The notes beneath the pieces are model-generated. The model made no database searches. It saw only the letters and a list, made by a program, of their open reading frames with translations, and was not told where the DNA came from. Position numbers and translations under genes: made by a program. 64,000 nt of DNA, taken from Gallaecimonas sp. GXIMD4217. GTDB lineage: Bacteria; Pseudomonadota; Gammaproteobacteria; Enterobacterales; Gallaecimonadaceae. Where the stretch lies: contig NZ_CP149925.1 in assembly GCF_038087665.1 (NCBI RefSeq), forward strand, positions 2,790,870-2,854,869, read 5' to 3'. Shown here one piece after another: positions 54,583-63,297 of the stretch (the stretch's first letter is position 1; each line of letters opens with the position of its first letter).

Positions 54583-57051
54583 TCAATAGAGGTCACGCTT
54601 GTAGCGGCCCTGGTCTTGCAGCTCGTCGAGCCGCTGCTGGCCCAGGCCCTCGACCAGCACCTGGTGCACCGCCGGCCCCAGGGTGGTGGCGCTGCCGCAC
54701 ACATGGAGCACGGCGCCGTCGTCCAGCCAGGCCTTGAGCTCGGCCAGGTTGGCCACCACCAGGTCCTGCACATGGGCCGGCTGTTCACCCCTGGACCAGG
54801 CCCTGTCCAGGCGACTGAGCACGCCGTTGGCCTGCCATTGCCGAAGTTCGGCGTCGAAGTAGGCGTCCTGGTCCGGGTGGCGCTCCCCCATCAGCAGCCA
54901 GGCCGGGCCCGGGTTGGCGCGGCTGGCCCGCTCGGCCAGAAAGCCGATATAGGGGGCCAGGCCGGTGCCGGCGCCGATCATCACCAGCGGCCGGTCGCTA
55001 TCGGGGCCATGGAAGCCGGCATGCGTCTTGAGCCGCACCTGCAGCTGCTGCCCCGGCTTGATGGCCGCCAGCTGCCCCGACGCCAGGCCGGTGCGGCCGT
55101 CGTCCTTGACGAGCCTTCGCACCAGCAGGTGCAGCTCGTCGCCCTTGGCCAGGGGACTGGAGGCCAGGGAATAGCTGCGCGGCGCCAGGGGCGGCAGGCG
55201 GTCCACCAGCTGCTGGGGGCTGGCGGCGGTCTCGCCCTGCCACTCCAGATGGCCGGCCAGGGCCTCGGCCAGGGTCAGGCGGCGGCCGGCCAGGCGCACC
55301 TGGGCGTGGGGATCCAGGCCGACGGCCGCCAACTCGGGCTGCAACTGGCTGGGATGGCGCACCGGCAGCACCTCCAGCAGATCGCCGGCCCGGTAGCGGC
55401 GGCGGGCCCCGGGCAGGGCCAGGCGCAGGTGATGGGCCGTGCGCAGTGGCTGGCCGGGATTGAGGCAGTGGTTGCCCACCACCAGCGCCTGCTGCCAGGG
55501 CGCCTCTGCCAGTTCGCCGTCCAGGCCGAGCCTGGCGGACAGGCCCTGGAACCAGTGGCGGATGGCGCCCTCGGCGCCCCTGTCCACCTCCTGCACCGGC
55601 AGCAGCAGGGCCGCGCCCAGCTGCTGGGCGCGCTCGGCCAGCCAGTGGCCGAAGGCGCAGAAGGCCTGGTACTGGCTGTCGCCAAAGGCCAGCACCGCCA
55701 CCCGGGTGTCGCCCAGGGACAGCTCGGCCTCGGCCAGCTGCTGGGCAAAGCCGCGTACCGCGTCCGGCGGCTCGCCCTCGCCGTAGGTGGAGGCCAGGAG
55801 CAGCACCTGGCGGTACTGGCCCAGCTGGGCCGGAGCCAGCTCGGTCATGGATCTGAGGTGGCTGTTGACGCCCTGGCCGGCCAGCCACTGGTGGGCCCGC
55901 TGGCCCCAATGGGCGGCGGTACCGCTCTGGCTGGCATAGGCCACCAGGGTCTGGGCCTCGCCGTTCGTCTCGGCCCTGGGGCGCCGGCGCCGCTTCAGGA
56001 ACAACCAGAGGCCGGTGACGGCGAAGGAGCACACCGCCAGAGAGGCCAGCAGCCAGATCAGCTTGCCGGCCAGGCCGAAGTACTGGCCGGTGTGCAGGCC
56101 GTAGATGTTGGCCAGCAGGTAATCGCCGCCCTTGAGATCGGAAAACTTCTCGTGCTGCAGCAGCACCCCGGTGGCGGCGTCGAAGCTCAGCTTGGAATAG
56201 GCATGGTGATGGGGGGCATCGTCTTCCAGGTAGCGCACCGTCAGCGGCGCACCGGGCTTCTTGGGCAGCATCCACAGGGCATATTCGCCATCTGGCTTGG
56301 CCTTAAGGAAGCTGGCCCAGACCTTGTGCTGATCCACTTCCCTGCCGCTGCTGACCAGCTCGGCCTGCTCGGCGGCGGGGGAGGCCAGCATGGCCTTGAG
56401 GCCGCTGCGGTACCAGTCGAAGGAGAACCAGGGACCGGTGATGGCCATGATCAGCAGCGGCAGCACCAGCCAGGTCCCTATGACGGCGTGCCACTGCCAC
56501 AGCGCCTGGCGGCCCCTGAGGCCCCGGCGCCAGCCCAGCCACTGGCGGACGTTGCCGAGCCGGTCCGGGGCGCGGCGGATCAGGCCGGTGATGATCAGAA
56601 AGAGCGCCATGAAGCTGGCGATGCCGGTGATGGTGCCGCCCACCGAGCGCGGCAGCAGCAGCCAGCGGTGCACGAACATCACCACGGTGAGCACGTCGGC
56701 CGCCAACGGCCTGTCGCCCAGCACCTCGCCGGTGTAGGGGTCGAAGACCTTGAAGCCGAAACTGCCCTCGCCCTTCAGCAGCGCCTGGCCAGGGCGCTGC
56801 GGCTCGTCCGGGTACAGGTAGAGGCGGGCCAGCTGCTGGTCATGGTCCCGGGCCCAGGCCGACAGCCTGGCGGACAGCTCCGGGGCCGGCAGCACCTGCT
56901 CCCGCACCTCCAGGCTGTGGCCGCCACGACCAAAGGCGGAGAGGATCTCCTCCTCGAAGGACAATAGGGCGCCGGTAAGGCCGACGATGAACAGCACCAG
57001 GGCCGAGCACAGGCCCAGGCATTGGTGGAGGCGGAAGCTGATGCGCTGCAT
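54583..57051 (-). CDS. PepSY membrane / flavodoxin / FAD-NADPH reductase fusion
   Basis: An 822-residue membrane reductase. The N-terminal PepSY-associated part (1-365) has four membrane segments: LGLCSALVLFIVGLTGALL, TITGIASFMALFLIITGLI, WLVLPLLIMAITGPWFSF and LIWLLASLAVCSFAVTGLW. A flavodoxin domain follows (about 370-510, VAYASQSGTAAHW and STYGEGEPPD). An FAD domain (RSYSLASSPL) and an NAD(P)-binding domain (VMIGAGTGLAPYIGFLAERA) complete it. The cytoplasmic half is like the cytochrome P450/sulfite reductase diflavin module. It may pass electrons from NADPH across the membrane to ferric siderophores. A Fur-like box lies immediately upstream. Confidence 0.9.
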   Translation of the reverse strand: MQRISFRLHQCLGLCSALVLFIVGLTGALLSFEEEILSAFGRGGHSLEVREQVLPAPELSARLSAWARDHDQQLARLYLYPDEPQRPGQALLKGEGSFGFKVFDPYTGEVLGDRPLAADVLTVVMFVHRWLLLPRSVGGTITGIASFMALFLIITGLIRRAPDRLGNVRQWLGWRRGLRGRQALWQWHAVIGTWLVLPLLIMAITGPWFSFDWYRSGLKAMLASPAAEQAELVSSGREVDQHKVWASFLKAKPDGEYALWMLPKKPGAPLTVRYLEDDAPHHHAYSKLSFDAATGVLLQHEKFSDLKGGDYLLANIYGLHTGQYFGLAGKLIWLLASLAVCSFAVTGLWLFLKRRRRPRAETNGEAQTLVAYASQSGTAAHWGQRAHQWLAGQGVNSHLRSMTELAPAQLGQYRQVLLLASTYGEGEPPDAVRGFAQQLAEAELSLGDTRVAVLAFGDSQYQAFCAFGHWLAERAQQLGAALLLPVQEVDRGAEGAIRHWFQGLSARLGLDGELAEAPWQQALVVGNHCLNPGQPLRTAHHLRLALPGARRRYRAGDLLEVLPVRHPSQLQPELAAVGLDPHAQVRLAGRRLTLAEALAGHLEWQGETAASPQQLVDRLPPLAPRSYSLASSPLAKGDELHLLVRRLVKDDGRTGLASGQLAAIKPGQQLQVRLKTHAGFHGPDSDRPLVMIGAGTGLAPYIGFLAERASRANPGPAWLLMGERHPDQDAYFDAELRQWQANGVLSRLDRAWSRGEQPAHVQDLVVANLAELKAWLDDGAVLHVCGSATTLGPAVHQVLVEGLGQQRLDELQDQGRYKRDLY

Positions 57052-57058
57052 TGAAACT

Positions 57059-57114
57059 GAGAATGATTTGCATTTGTTGCTGCAATTCTAGTCCCTTGGC
57101 CGGCGTCGCTTCAA
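57059..57114 (-). promoter_or_regulatory. Fur-like box and promoter of the PepSY reductase gene
   Basis: GAGAATGATTTGCATTTGT (57059-57077) matches the 19-bp iron repressor box at most positions. On the minus strand TTGAAG (57114-57109) and TAGAAT (57090-57085) have an 18-bp spacer, placing the box at the transcription start. The -35 lies within the last codons of nudC. Confidence 0.65.
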
Positions 57115-57908
57115 TCCCCTTTTATCTCGGCCACCATGGCGTCGATCAGCACCCGGGAAATGGTGCCTTCCCGGGGGATGTCCGGCAGCCGGTCCACCTC
57201 GAACCAGCGCGCCTCCTCCAGCTCCAGGGGATCCACCTGGATCTCGCCGCTGTCGTAGTCGGCCAGGAAGCCCACCATCATCGAATGGGGGAAGGGCCAG
57301 TTCTGGGAACAGTGGTAGCGGATGTTGCGGACCTTGACCGACACCTCCTCCATGACCTCACGGGCCACGGTTTGCTCCAGGGATTCACCGGGCTCGGCGA
57401 AGCCGGCCAGCACCGAAAACAGGCCCTCGGGATGGCGCGGCGAGCGCCCCAGCAGCAGCCTGTTGCCCCGGCGCACCGCCACTATCATGCTGGGCGACAG
57501 CCTGGGGTAGGCCCGATGCTGGCAATGGTCGCAATGGGCGGCGATTTCCTCCTGCACCATGCGGGTGCGGGCACCGCACTGGCCGCAGAACCTGTGGGTG
57601 CGCTGGAAATGGGCCAGCTGCAGGGCCCGGCCGCCCAGCTGGAACAGTTCCTGGCCCAGCAGGCTGCGCAGCGACACGAACTCGCCGCCGGCAGGCGTGT
57701 CGTTGACGTCCGGCCATGGGTAGAGCAGCGCCGGCAGGCCCTGGTGCTCGCCCACCCTCAGCAGCGGCTCCGCCGGCTCGGGCAGGCCCAGCTCGGCGCG
57801 GCTGGCCAGGGGCACTTCCCCTTCCACCAGCCAGATACGGTCCTGGCAGACCACCAGATAGCAGGCGGCCTGTTCAATTGCGAATGTTGATAGGTACAGC
57901 TCGGACAT
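57111..57908 (-). CDS. nudC: NADH pyrophosphatase / NAD-cap RNA decapping enzyme
   Basis: A 265-residue Nudix hydrolase that cleaves NADH to NMNH and AMP and removes NAD caps from RNA. The zinc ribbon is Cys108/Cys111 (FCGQCG) and Cys126/Cys129 (HCDHCQ). The Nudix box is GFAEPGESLEQTVAREVMEE. The NudC-specific motif is SQNWPFPHSMM (usually SQPWPFPxS). Length is near E. coli NudC (257). The ATG at 57908 was chosen; GTG at 57914 is an alternative. It is divergent from rsd, as in E. coli. Confidence 0.96.
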   Translation of the reverse strand: MSELYLSTFAIEQAACYLVVCQDRIWLVEGEVPLASRAELGLPEPAEPLLRVGEHQGLPALLYPWPDVNDTPAGGEFVSLRSLLGQELFQLGGRALQLAHFQRTHRFCGQCGARTRMVQEEIAAHCDHCQHRAYPRLSPSMIVAVRRGNRLLLGRSPRHPEGLFSVLAGFAEPGESLEQTVAREVMEEVSVKVRNIRYHCSQNWPFPHSMMVGFLADYDSGEIQVDPLELEEARWFEVDRLPDIPREGTISRVLIDAMVAEIKGD

Positions 57909-58013
57909 GTTCACACGGACTCCGAAAAGGGTTGATCCCGCCCCCAGACTTCATTACATCATAAGGGGGTGGCAGCAGTAACCGCCATAAGGCTCACAAA
58001 AGGGAGACAGCCT

Positions 58014-58484
58014 ATGCTCACCCAACTGGAAAAGGCCAAGGCGCTGTGGGGCGGAGCCAGCGACACCATCGACCGCTGGTTCGCCGAACGCCAACAACTG
58101 CTGGTCTGCTTCTGCGAACTGGCCGCCAAGGCCCCCAACGGCCAGACCCCGCTGCCGGACACGGCGCAACTGGAAAGCTTCTGCGAGCTGCTGATGGACT
58201 ACCTGTCCGCCGGCCACTTCGAGATCTTCGAGCAGATCGTCTCCCAATGCGAAAAGCGCGGCCCCGACAGCCTGGCCCTGGCCAACAGGATTTATCCCAA
58301 GATCACCGAGACCACCCAGGCCATCCTCGACTTCAACGACAGGTACGCGGAAATCGAATCCGAGGAGCAGCTGTTCGATCTGGGCAGGGAGCTGGGCCGG
58401 CTCGGCGAGGTACTGGAGCGGCGCTTCGAACTGGAAGACCGACTGATCCAGACCCTCTATAGCCACCAGGCCCAACCCGCATAA
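58014..58484 (+). CDS. rsd: Rsd/AlgQ-family anti-sigma-70 factor
   Basis: A 156-residue helical protein that binds RpoD region 4 in stationary phase and favours alternative sigma factors. It begins MLTQLEKAKALWGGASDTID, then RWFAERQQLLVCFCELAA, SFCELLMDYLSAGHFEIFEQ, and a C-terminal ERRFELEDRLIQTLYS. Length equals E. coli Rsd (158). GGGAG lies upstream of the ATG at 58014; the open frame extends 15 codons further without a site. Position beside nudC is conserved in enterobacteria. Confidence 0.95.
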   Translation: MLTQLEKAKALWGGASDTIDRWFAERQQLLVCFCELAAKAPNGQTPLPDTAQLESFCELLMDYLSAGHFEIFEQIVSQCEKRGPDSLALANRIYPKITETTQAILDFNDRYAEIESEEQLFDLGRELGRLGEVLERRFELEDRLIQTLYSHQAQPA

Positions 58485-58512
58485 AAAAACCCGGCGCCTG
58501 GCCGGGTTTTTT
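58483..58512. terminator. bidirectional terminator
   Basis: AACCCGGC-GCCTG-GCCGGGTT hairpin with A and T tracts between rsd and fkpA. Confidence 0.88.
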
Positions 58513-58517
58513 GTACC

Positions 58518-59321
58518 TTAGTGCTGGTGGCCGTCTTCGTGCTGGTGGCCTTCCTCGGCAGGGGCTGCTTCCTGAGCGTTCTCCTGGCCCTCGATGTCCA
58601 GCAGCTCCACCTCGAAGATCAGGGTGGAGTGGGGGCCGATATCACTGCCGGCACCGCGCTCGCCGTAGGCCAGCTCGGACGGGATGAAGAAGCGGTATTT
58701 GGAGCCCACGGACATCAGCTGCACGCCTTCGGTCCAGCCCCTGATCACGCCGTTCAGCGGGAAGGTCAGCGGCTGGCCGCGCTCGTAGGAGCTGTCGAAG
58801 ACCTTGCCCTTCTCTTCGCCCGCGGCGGGGATCAGGGTGCCCTCGTAGTGGACCTGGACACGGTCGGTAGCGGCCGGCTTGGCGCCTTCGCCTTCCTGGA
58901 GCACTTCATACTGCAGGCCGGACTCGGTGGTCACCACGCCTTCACGCTTGCCGTTCTCTTCCAGGAACTTGACGCCGGCGACCTTGTTGGCTTCGGCGTC
59001 GGCCTCGGCCTTGGCCTGGGAGGCTTCAACGGCCTGCTTGTCCAGGGCCTGCAGTACGGCGGTCATGGCCTCCTGGTCCAGCTTGGCCTGGCCATGGATG
59101 CCGTCCTTGAAACCGGCGACGACGATGTTCTTGTCCAGCTTGATGCCCAGCTCTTCCTGCTTGGCCAGGGATTTGCTGATGTATTCGGCAACACTGGCGC
59201 CAATGGCGTAGGCCTGCTTGGACTGGTCGTCCTCCAGCTTCACTTCAGGCTCTTTCTGCTGACAGGCGGTGGCGGCCAGTACCAGGGCCGGGATCACCGC
59301 CAGCTTGAACCAGGGTTTCAT
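58518..59321 (-). CDS. fkpA: FKBP-type peptidyl-prolyl isomerase FkpA with histidine-rich tail
   Basis: A 267-residue periplasmic isomerase and chaperone. The signal ends at a lipobox-like AATAC (Cys20), so it may be a lipoprotein, unlike E. coli FkpA. The N-terminal dimerisation domain contains SKQAYAIGASVAEYISKSL. The FKBP domain (about 140-245) has VQVHYEGTLIPAAGEEKGKV, FDSSYERGQPLTFPLNGVIR and YGERGAGSDIGPHSTLIFEV. The C-terminus EEGHQHEDGHQH is a metal-binding-type histidine tail as in SlyD. AAGGAG precedes the ATG at 59321. It is divergent from a WD40-like lipoprotein gene. Confidence 0.93.
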   Translation of the reverse strand: MKPWFKLAVIPALVLAATACQQKEPEVKLEDDQSKQAYAIGASVAEYISKSLAKQEELGIKLDKNIVVAGFKDGIHGQAKLDQEAMTAVLQALDKQAVEASQAKAEADAEANKVAGVKFLEENGKREGVVTTESGLQYEVLQEGEGAKPAATDRVQVHYEGTLIPAAGEEKGKVFDSSYERGQPLTFPLNGVIRGWTEGVQLMSVGSKYRFFIPSELAYGERGAGSDIGPHSTLIFEVELLDIEGQENAQEAAPAEEGHQHEDGHQH

Positions 59322-59419
59322 GCGCATCTCCTTGTGGTTTGAATAATGGCGCACCTTGTTGTCTCGCCAGTACGCTCAAAGTCCTTATACTAAACGCAAA
59401 AGTCACCACTATTAAATCC

Positions 59420-60496
59420 ATGTTGCGCATTCTGTTTATTTCCCTGCTGACCTCGGTCCTGACCGCCTGCCAGCCCGCCCCCGAACCCCTGGCACGCTGG
59501 GCCCTGACCGGTAACGGCGCCTATGACGGCGATTTCAGCCAGGACGGCCGCCTGGCCGCCATCAGCGGCGATCCGGAAGGCATAGTGGTGTGGGATCTGG
59601 ACAGGGCGGCGCCCCTGTACCGGCTGGTGATGAACCCCAGGGAACTGAGCGCAAGCGATCTCGAGCGCGACGGCTGGACCCCGGACGAACGGCTGCCGGC
59701 CATGGGCCTGCCGGTGGTGCACGTGAAGTTGTCGGAAAACGGCGATTACCTGGTTACCGCCGACCAGAACAGGCTGGCCCTGTGGCGCACCAGCGACGGC
59801 CAAAACCTGGGCTATTGGCACACGGGTGAACGCACCGGCGCGCCCCGGGTCGACGAGCCCGACACCAGCCAGGACAGGAGCATCCGCGACGTGGCCGTCT
59901 CCAACGGCGGCAACTTCATCGCCTACGGCCGCGCCGACGGCGTGGTGGTGCACATCAACCTGGGCACAGGCCGGCGCCTGGAGTTTCTCGGCCACTCCGA
60001 GAAGATCAACGCCATCGCCATGTCCGCCAACGGCCGCTACCTGCTGAGCGGCGGCAACGACTACCGGGCCCTGCTCTGGGACAGCCAGAGCGGCCAGGTG
60101 CTGCGCCGGTTCGACTTTCCCAACAGGGTCACCCAGGTGGCCCTGAGCAGCGACGGCCGCTTCGGCTTCGCCGCCGACGCCATGCACAACGCCAACATCT
60201 ATGATCTGGCCACCGGCGAACGGGTCAGCGCCCTGCAGACCAACGACCGCCAGGACACCTTCAGCGTTGCCCGCTTTTCACCGGACAACAGCTACCTGGC
60301 CACGGGCGGCATGGGCCGGGCCCTGACCCTGTGGCGGCTGGCCGACGGCAGCCAGCTCAGCCGCCAGCGGGTAGGGGTCGCTGGCAAGGTGGTGCCACGC
60401 AGCGCCGTTGTCTATGGGATAGGTTTTGCCAACGACAGGCTCTACACGCTAAGCTCCGCCGGCTTGTTGGAAGCCTGGCCCCTGGAGGCAAGATGA
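59420..60496 (+). CDS. WD40-like beta-propeller lipoprotein
   Basis: A 358-residue predicted lipoprotein (lipobox LTAC, Cys17). About six to seven WD40-like blades are visible, each ending near WD or an equivalent: GIVVWDLDRA, RLALWRTSDG, GVVVHINLGTG, YRALLWDSQSG, NANIYDLATGE, ALTLWRLADG and GLLEAWPLEA. GHSEKINAIAMSANGRYLLSGGND is the most canonical blade. Such propellers scaffold protein complexes in the envelope. The stop overlaps the slyX start by 4 nt (ATGA). No Shine-Dalgarno sequence is seen. The location between fkpA and slyX differs from E. coli, where no such gene intervenes. Confidence 0.82.
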   Translation: MLRILFISLLTSVLTACQPAPEPLARWALTGNGAYDGDFSQDGRLAAISGDPEGIVVWDLDRAAPLYRLVMNPRELSASDLERDGWTPDERLPAMGLPVVHVKLSENGDYLVTADQNRLALWRTSDGQNLGYWHTGERTGAPRVDEPDTSQDRSIRDVAVSNGGNFIAYGRADGVVVHINLGTGRRLEFLGHSEKINAIAMSANGRYLLSGGNDYRALLWDSQSGQVLRRFDFPNRVTQVALSSDGRFGFAADAMHNANIYDLATGERVSALQTNDRQDTFSVARFSPDNSYLATGGMGRALTLWRLADGSQLSRQRVGVAGKVVPRSAVVYGIGFANDRLYTLSSAGLLEAWPLEAR

Positions 60497-60705
60497 CGGA
60501 TATCAACGAAAGACTGGAATACCTGGAGACCAAGGTGGCCTACCAGGACGCGACCATCCACGATCTGTCGGATCAGATAGCAGCCCTGCAGCAGCTGGTG
60601 GAAAAGCAGCGCCAGCAGATGGCCTACCTGGCCCAGAAGATGAAGGAAGTGCAGGTCAGCCATGTGGCCGGGGAGCACGAGGAAACCCCGCCTCCCCATT
60701 ACTGA
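60493..60705 (+). CDS. slyX: SlyX protein
   Basis: A 70-residue coiled-coil protein with the SlyX heptad pattern: INERLEYLETKVAYQDATIH, then LSDQIAALQQLVEKQRQQMA and a C-terminal HEETPPPHY, the conserved proline-tyrosine end. Function is unknown; it is usually found near fkpA and slyD. The ATG overlaps the WD40-like gene stop by 4 nt. It is convergent with yheV, whose stop is only 3 bp away. Confidence 0.95.
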   Translation: MTDINERLEYLETKVAYQDATIHDLSDQIAALQQLVEKQRQQMAYLAQKMKEVQVSHVAGEHEETPPPHY

Positions 60706-60708
60706 GCC

Positions 60709-60906
60709 TTATTCCGGCTTGAACAGGCCGATCACCTGCTCGGCCTCCCGGCTGGCCTGCTTCACTTCTTCCGGCTCCTGGGTCTGGCTGTAACCGCAGG
60801 CCACGCACTGGATGCGCTCGACATTGTTTTCGGCAATGAGCTGGATCACGTCCTGCTCCTTGCACTGGGGGCAGACGGCCCCGGCGATAAAGCGTTTCTT
60901 CGCCAT
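60709..60906 (-). CDS. yheV: YheV-family zinc-ribbon protein
   Basis: A 65-residue protein with one zinc ribbon: Cys12 and Cys15 (VCPQCKEQD), Cys34 and Cys37 (QCVACGYSQ). It starts MAKKRFIAGAVCPQC as in YheV and ends in an acidic helix (EPEEVKQASREAEQVIGLF). E. coli YheV lies near kefB, slyX and yheS, as here. Its function is unknown. Confidence 0.94.
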   Translation of the reverse strand: MAKKRFIAGAVCPQCKEQDVIQLIAENNVERIQCVACGYSQTQEPEEVKQASREAEQVIGLFKPE

Positions 60907-60967
60907 GCTTGCTCCCGGCCAACCCGGCCATTTAGGATCGCCCTAACTGGGACGAGAAAGACCTCAA

Positions 60968-62884
60968 ATGATACACCTTCAGGGCCTGCAATTGATCAGG
61001 GGCGGGCGCAAACTCTTCGACGGCGCCAACCTCAGCCTCCATGCCGGGCAACGCCTGGGCCTCATCGGCGCCAACGGCTGTGGCAAATCCACCCTCTTTG
61101 CCCTCATCAAGGGCGAGCTGGAGCTGGACGGCGGCGACTTCAGCCTGCCCGGCGACTGGGTCATCGCCTCCGTGGCCCAGGAGACCCCGGCCCTGGACAG
61201 GGCCGCCCTCGACTATGTCATCGACGGCGACCGCCGCTACCGGCAGCTGGAGGCCCAGCTGGCCGAGGCCCAGCAGCGGGACGACGGCAATGCCATGGCC
61301 CGGCTCATGGCCGAGCTGGAACAGGCCGGCAGCTACGACATCCAGGCCAGGGCCGGCGCACTGCTGCATGGCCTCGGCTTCGGGGCCGAGCAGATGCAGC
61401 GGCCGGTGAAGGCCTTCTCCGGCGGCTGGCGCATGCGCCTCAACCTGGCCCAGGCGCTGATGTGCCCCTCCGACCTGCTGCTGCTGGACGAACCCACCAA
61501 CCACTTGGATCTGGACGCGGTGTTCTGGCTCACCGACTGGCTCAAGGGCTACCGCGGCACCCTGGTGCTGATCTCCCACGACCGGGACTTCCTGGACGAG
61601 GTGGTCACCCATATCGCCCATGTCCATCAGCAGCAGCTGCACCTCTATGCCGGCAACTATGCCGCCTTCGAGCGCCAGCGCGCCGAGAAGCTGGCCCAGC
61701 AGCAGGCGCTGTACGAGAAGCAGCAGGCCCAGCGCGCCCACCTGGAAAGCTTCATCAACAGGTTCAAGGCCAAGGCCAGCAAGGCCAAGCAGGCCCAGAG
61801 CCGCATCAAGGCCCTGGAGCGCATGGAGGATCTGGCCCCGGCCCATATCGATTCGCCGTTCAGCTTCGACTTCCCCCAGGCCAACAGCCTGCCCTCGCCG
61901 CTGCTGGCGGTGGACAAGGTCAGCCTGGGCTACGGCGATCGGCCGCTGCTCAGCAACGTCGGCCTGCGCCTGCAGCCCGGCCAGCGTATCGGCCTGCTCG
62001 GCCCCAACGGCGCCGGCAAGTCCACCCTGATCAAGTTCCTGGCCGGTGAGCTGCCGGCCCTGGCCGGCGAAGTGGTCCAGGCCCAGGGCCTGAAGGTGGG
62101 CTACTTCGCCCAGCACCAGCTCGAACACCTGGACGCCGGCGCCAGCCCGCTGCTGCACCTGCAGCGCCTGGCCCCGGAAAAACGCGAGCAGGAGCTCAGG
62201 GACTTCCTGGGCCGCTTCGATTTTCGCGGCGACAAGGCCAAGGAAGCCATAGGCCCCTTCTCCGGCGGCGAGAAGGCCCGCCTGGCCCTGGCGCTGATCG
62301 TCTGGCAGGCCCCCAACCTGCTGCTGCTGGACGAGCCCACCAACCACCTGGATCTGGAAATGCGCCAGGCCCTGACCCTGGCCCTGCAGGGCTTCGAGGG
62401 CGCCATGGTGATCGTCTCCCACGACCGCCACCTGCTGCGCACCACCACCGACGACTTCTGGTGCGTGCTGGACGGCGCCGTACGCCCCTTCGAGGGCGAC
62501 CTGGACGACTACCACCAGTGGATCCTGAGCCGCGAGCGCCAGGCCAACGCCGGCAACCAGGCCGAGGCCAAGGCCCATTCCGCCCAGTCCCGCAAGGACC
62601 GCAAGCGCCTGGAGGCGGAGCACCGCCAGAAGACCAGGCCGCTGCGCAACCGGCTGGACAAGCTGGATCAGGCCATGGCCAGGGCCGGCCAGGCCCTGGC
62701 GGACATGGAGCAGCGCCTGGGCGACACCGGCCTCTACGACGCCGCCCGCAAGGCCGAGCTCACCCAGCTGCTCCAGCAACAGGCCGAGGCCAGGGCGGCG
62801 CTGGAGGAGGCTGAGCTTGAATGGATGGACATCAGCGAGGAGCTGGAGGCCCTGGACAGGGCCTTTGCCGAGGAAGCCCAATGA
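60968..62884 (+). CDS. yheS: ABC-F ATPase YheS
   Basis: A 638-residue soluble double ATPase of the ABC-F family, which acts on ribosomes. Domain 1 has Walker A GANGCGKST, signature SGGWRMRLNLAQAL and Walker B LLLLDEPTNHLDLDAV. The linker (about 230-300) is helical and basic. Domain 2 has GPNGAGKST, SGGEKARLALALI and LLLLDEPTNHLDLE. The C-terminal coiled coil (about 535-638) ends in an acidic stretch. Length equals E. coli YheS (637). It is translationally coupled to the next gene by an ATGA overlap. Confidence 0.96.
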   Translation: MIHLQGLQLIRGGRKLFDGANLSLHAGQRLGLIGANGCGKSTLFALIKGELELDGGDFSLPGDWVIASVAQETPALDRAALDYVIDGDRRYRQLEAQLAEAQQRDDGNAMARLMAELEQAGSYDIQARAGALLHGLGFGAEQMQRPVKAFSGGWRMRLNLAQALMCPSDLLLLDEPTNHLDLDAVFWLTDWLKGYRGTLVLISHDRDFLDEVVTHIAHVHQQQLHLYAGNYAAFERQRAEKLAQQQALYEKQQAQRAHLESFINRFKAKASKAKQAQSRIKALERMEDLAPAHIDSPFSFDFPQANSLPSPLLAVDKVSLGYGDRPLLSNVGLRLQPGQRIGLLGPNGAGKSTLIKFLAGELPALAGEVVQAQGLKVGYFAQHQLEHLDAGASPLLHLQRLAPEKREQELRDFLGRFDFRGDKAKEAIGPFSGGEKARLALALIVWQAPNLLLLDEPTNHLDLEMRQALTLALQGFEGAMVIVSHDRHLLRTTTDDFWCVLDGAVRPFEGDLDDYHQWILSRERQANAGNQAEAKAHSAQSRKDRKRLEAEHRQKTRPLRNRLDKLDQAMARAGQALADMEQRLGDTGLYDAARKAELTQLLQQQAEARAALEEAELEWMDISEELEALDRAFAEEAQ

Positions 62885-63297
62885 GCGAGACCTTCTGGGA
62901 CTACTGCCTGCAGCAGTATCCGCGCCATGAGAAGCAGCTGCTGGCCTGGCAGGACAGCCATGGCCTGGACGTCAATCTCTACCTGCTGGCCGCCTGGCTG
63001 GACGAGGAACAGCTCTACCTGGGCCAGGCCAGCTGGCTGGCACTGCTGGCCGAAAGCCGCCGCCTCCAGGCCCAGCTGCTTGACCCCTTCAGGAGCCTGC
63101 GCCGGGCCCTGAAGGCCGAGCTGGACAAGGACGGCTACGCCGAACTCAAGACCATGGAGCTGCGCCTGGAAAAAGAGGCCCAGCGCCAGTACCTGGCCCT
63201 GGTGGCCAGGGATCCCGCCAGCGCCGCCTTCCCGGAACCCGCCGACAACGGCCTCAACCTGCCCAGGCTGCTGGCCTTCTACCGGCTCAAGCCCTGA
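62881..63297 (+). CDS. TIGR02444-family protein
   Basis: A 138-residue helical protein that starts MSETFWDYCLQQYPRHEKQL. It contains LLAWQDSHGLDVNLYLLAAWL and a C-terminal NLPRLLAFYRLKP. This matches the small TIGR02444 family of uncharacterised proteobacterial proteins, often next to yheS. The ATG overlaps the yheS stop by 4 nt. The 3' end overlaps the convergent MFS gene by 11 bp. Confidence 0.88.
   Translation: MSETFWDYCLQQYPRHEKQLLAWQDSHGLDVNLYLLAAWLDEEQLYLGQASWLALLAESRRLQAQLLDPFRSLRRALKAELDKDGYAELKTMELRLEKEAQRQYLALVARDPASAAFPEPADNGLNLPRLLAFYRLKP

Noticed and set aside
54583-57051. Possible nitric-oxide synthase or sulfite reductase subunit
   Set aside because: The C-terminal diflavin module is shared, but the N-terminal part is a PepSY membrane domain and no oxygenase or heme-binding module is present.
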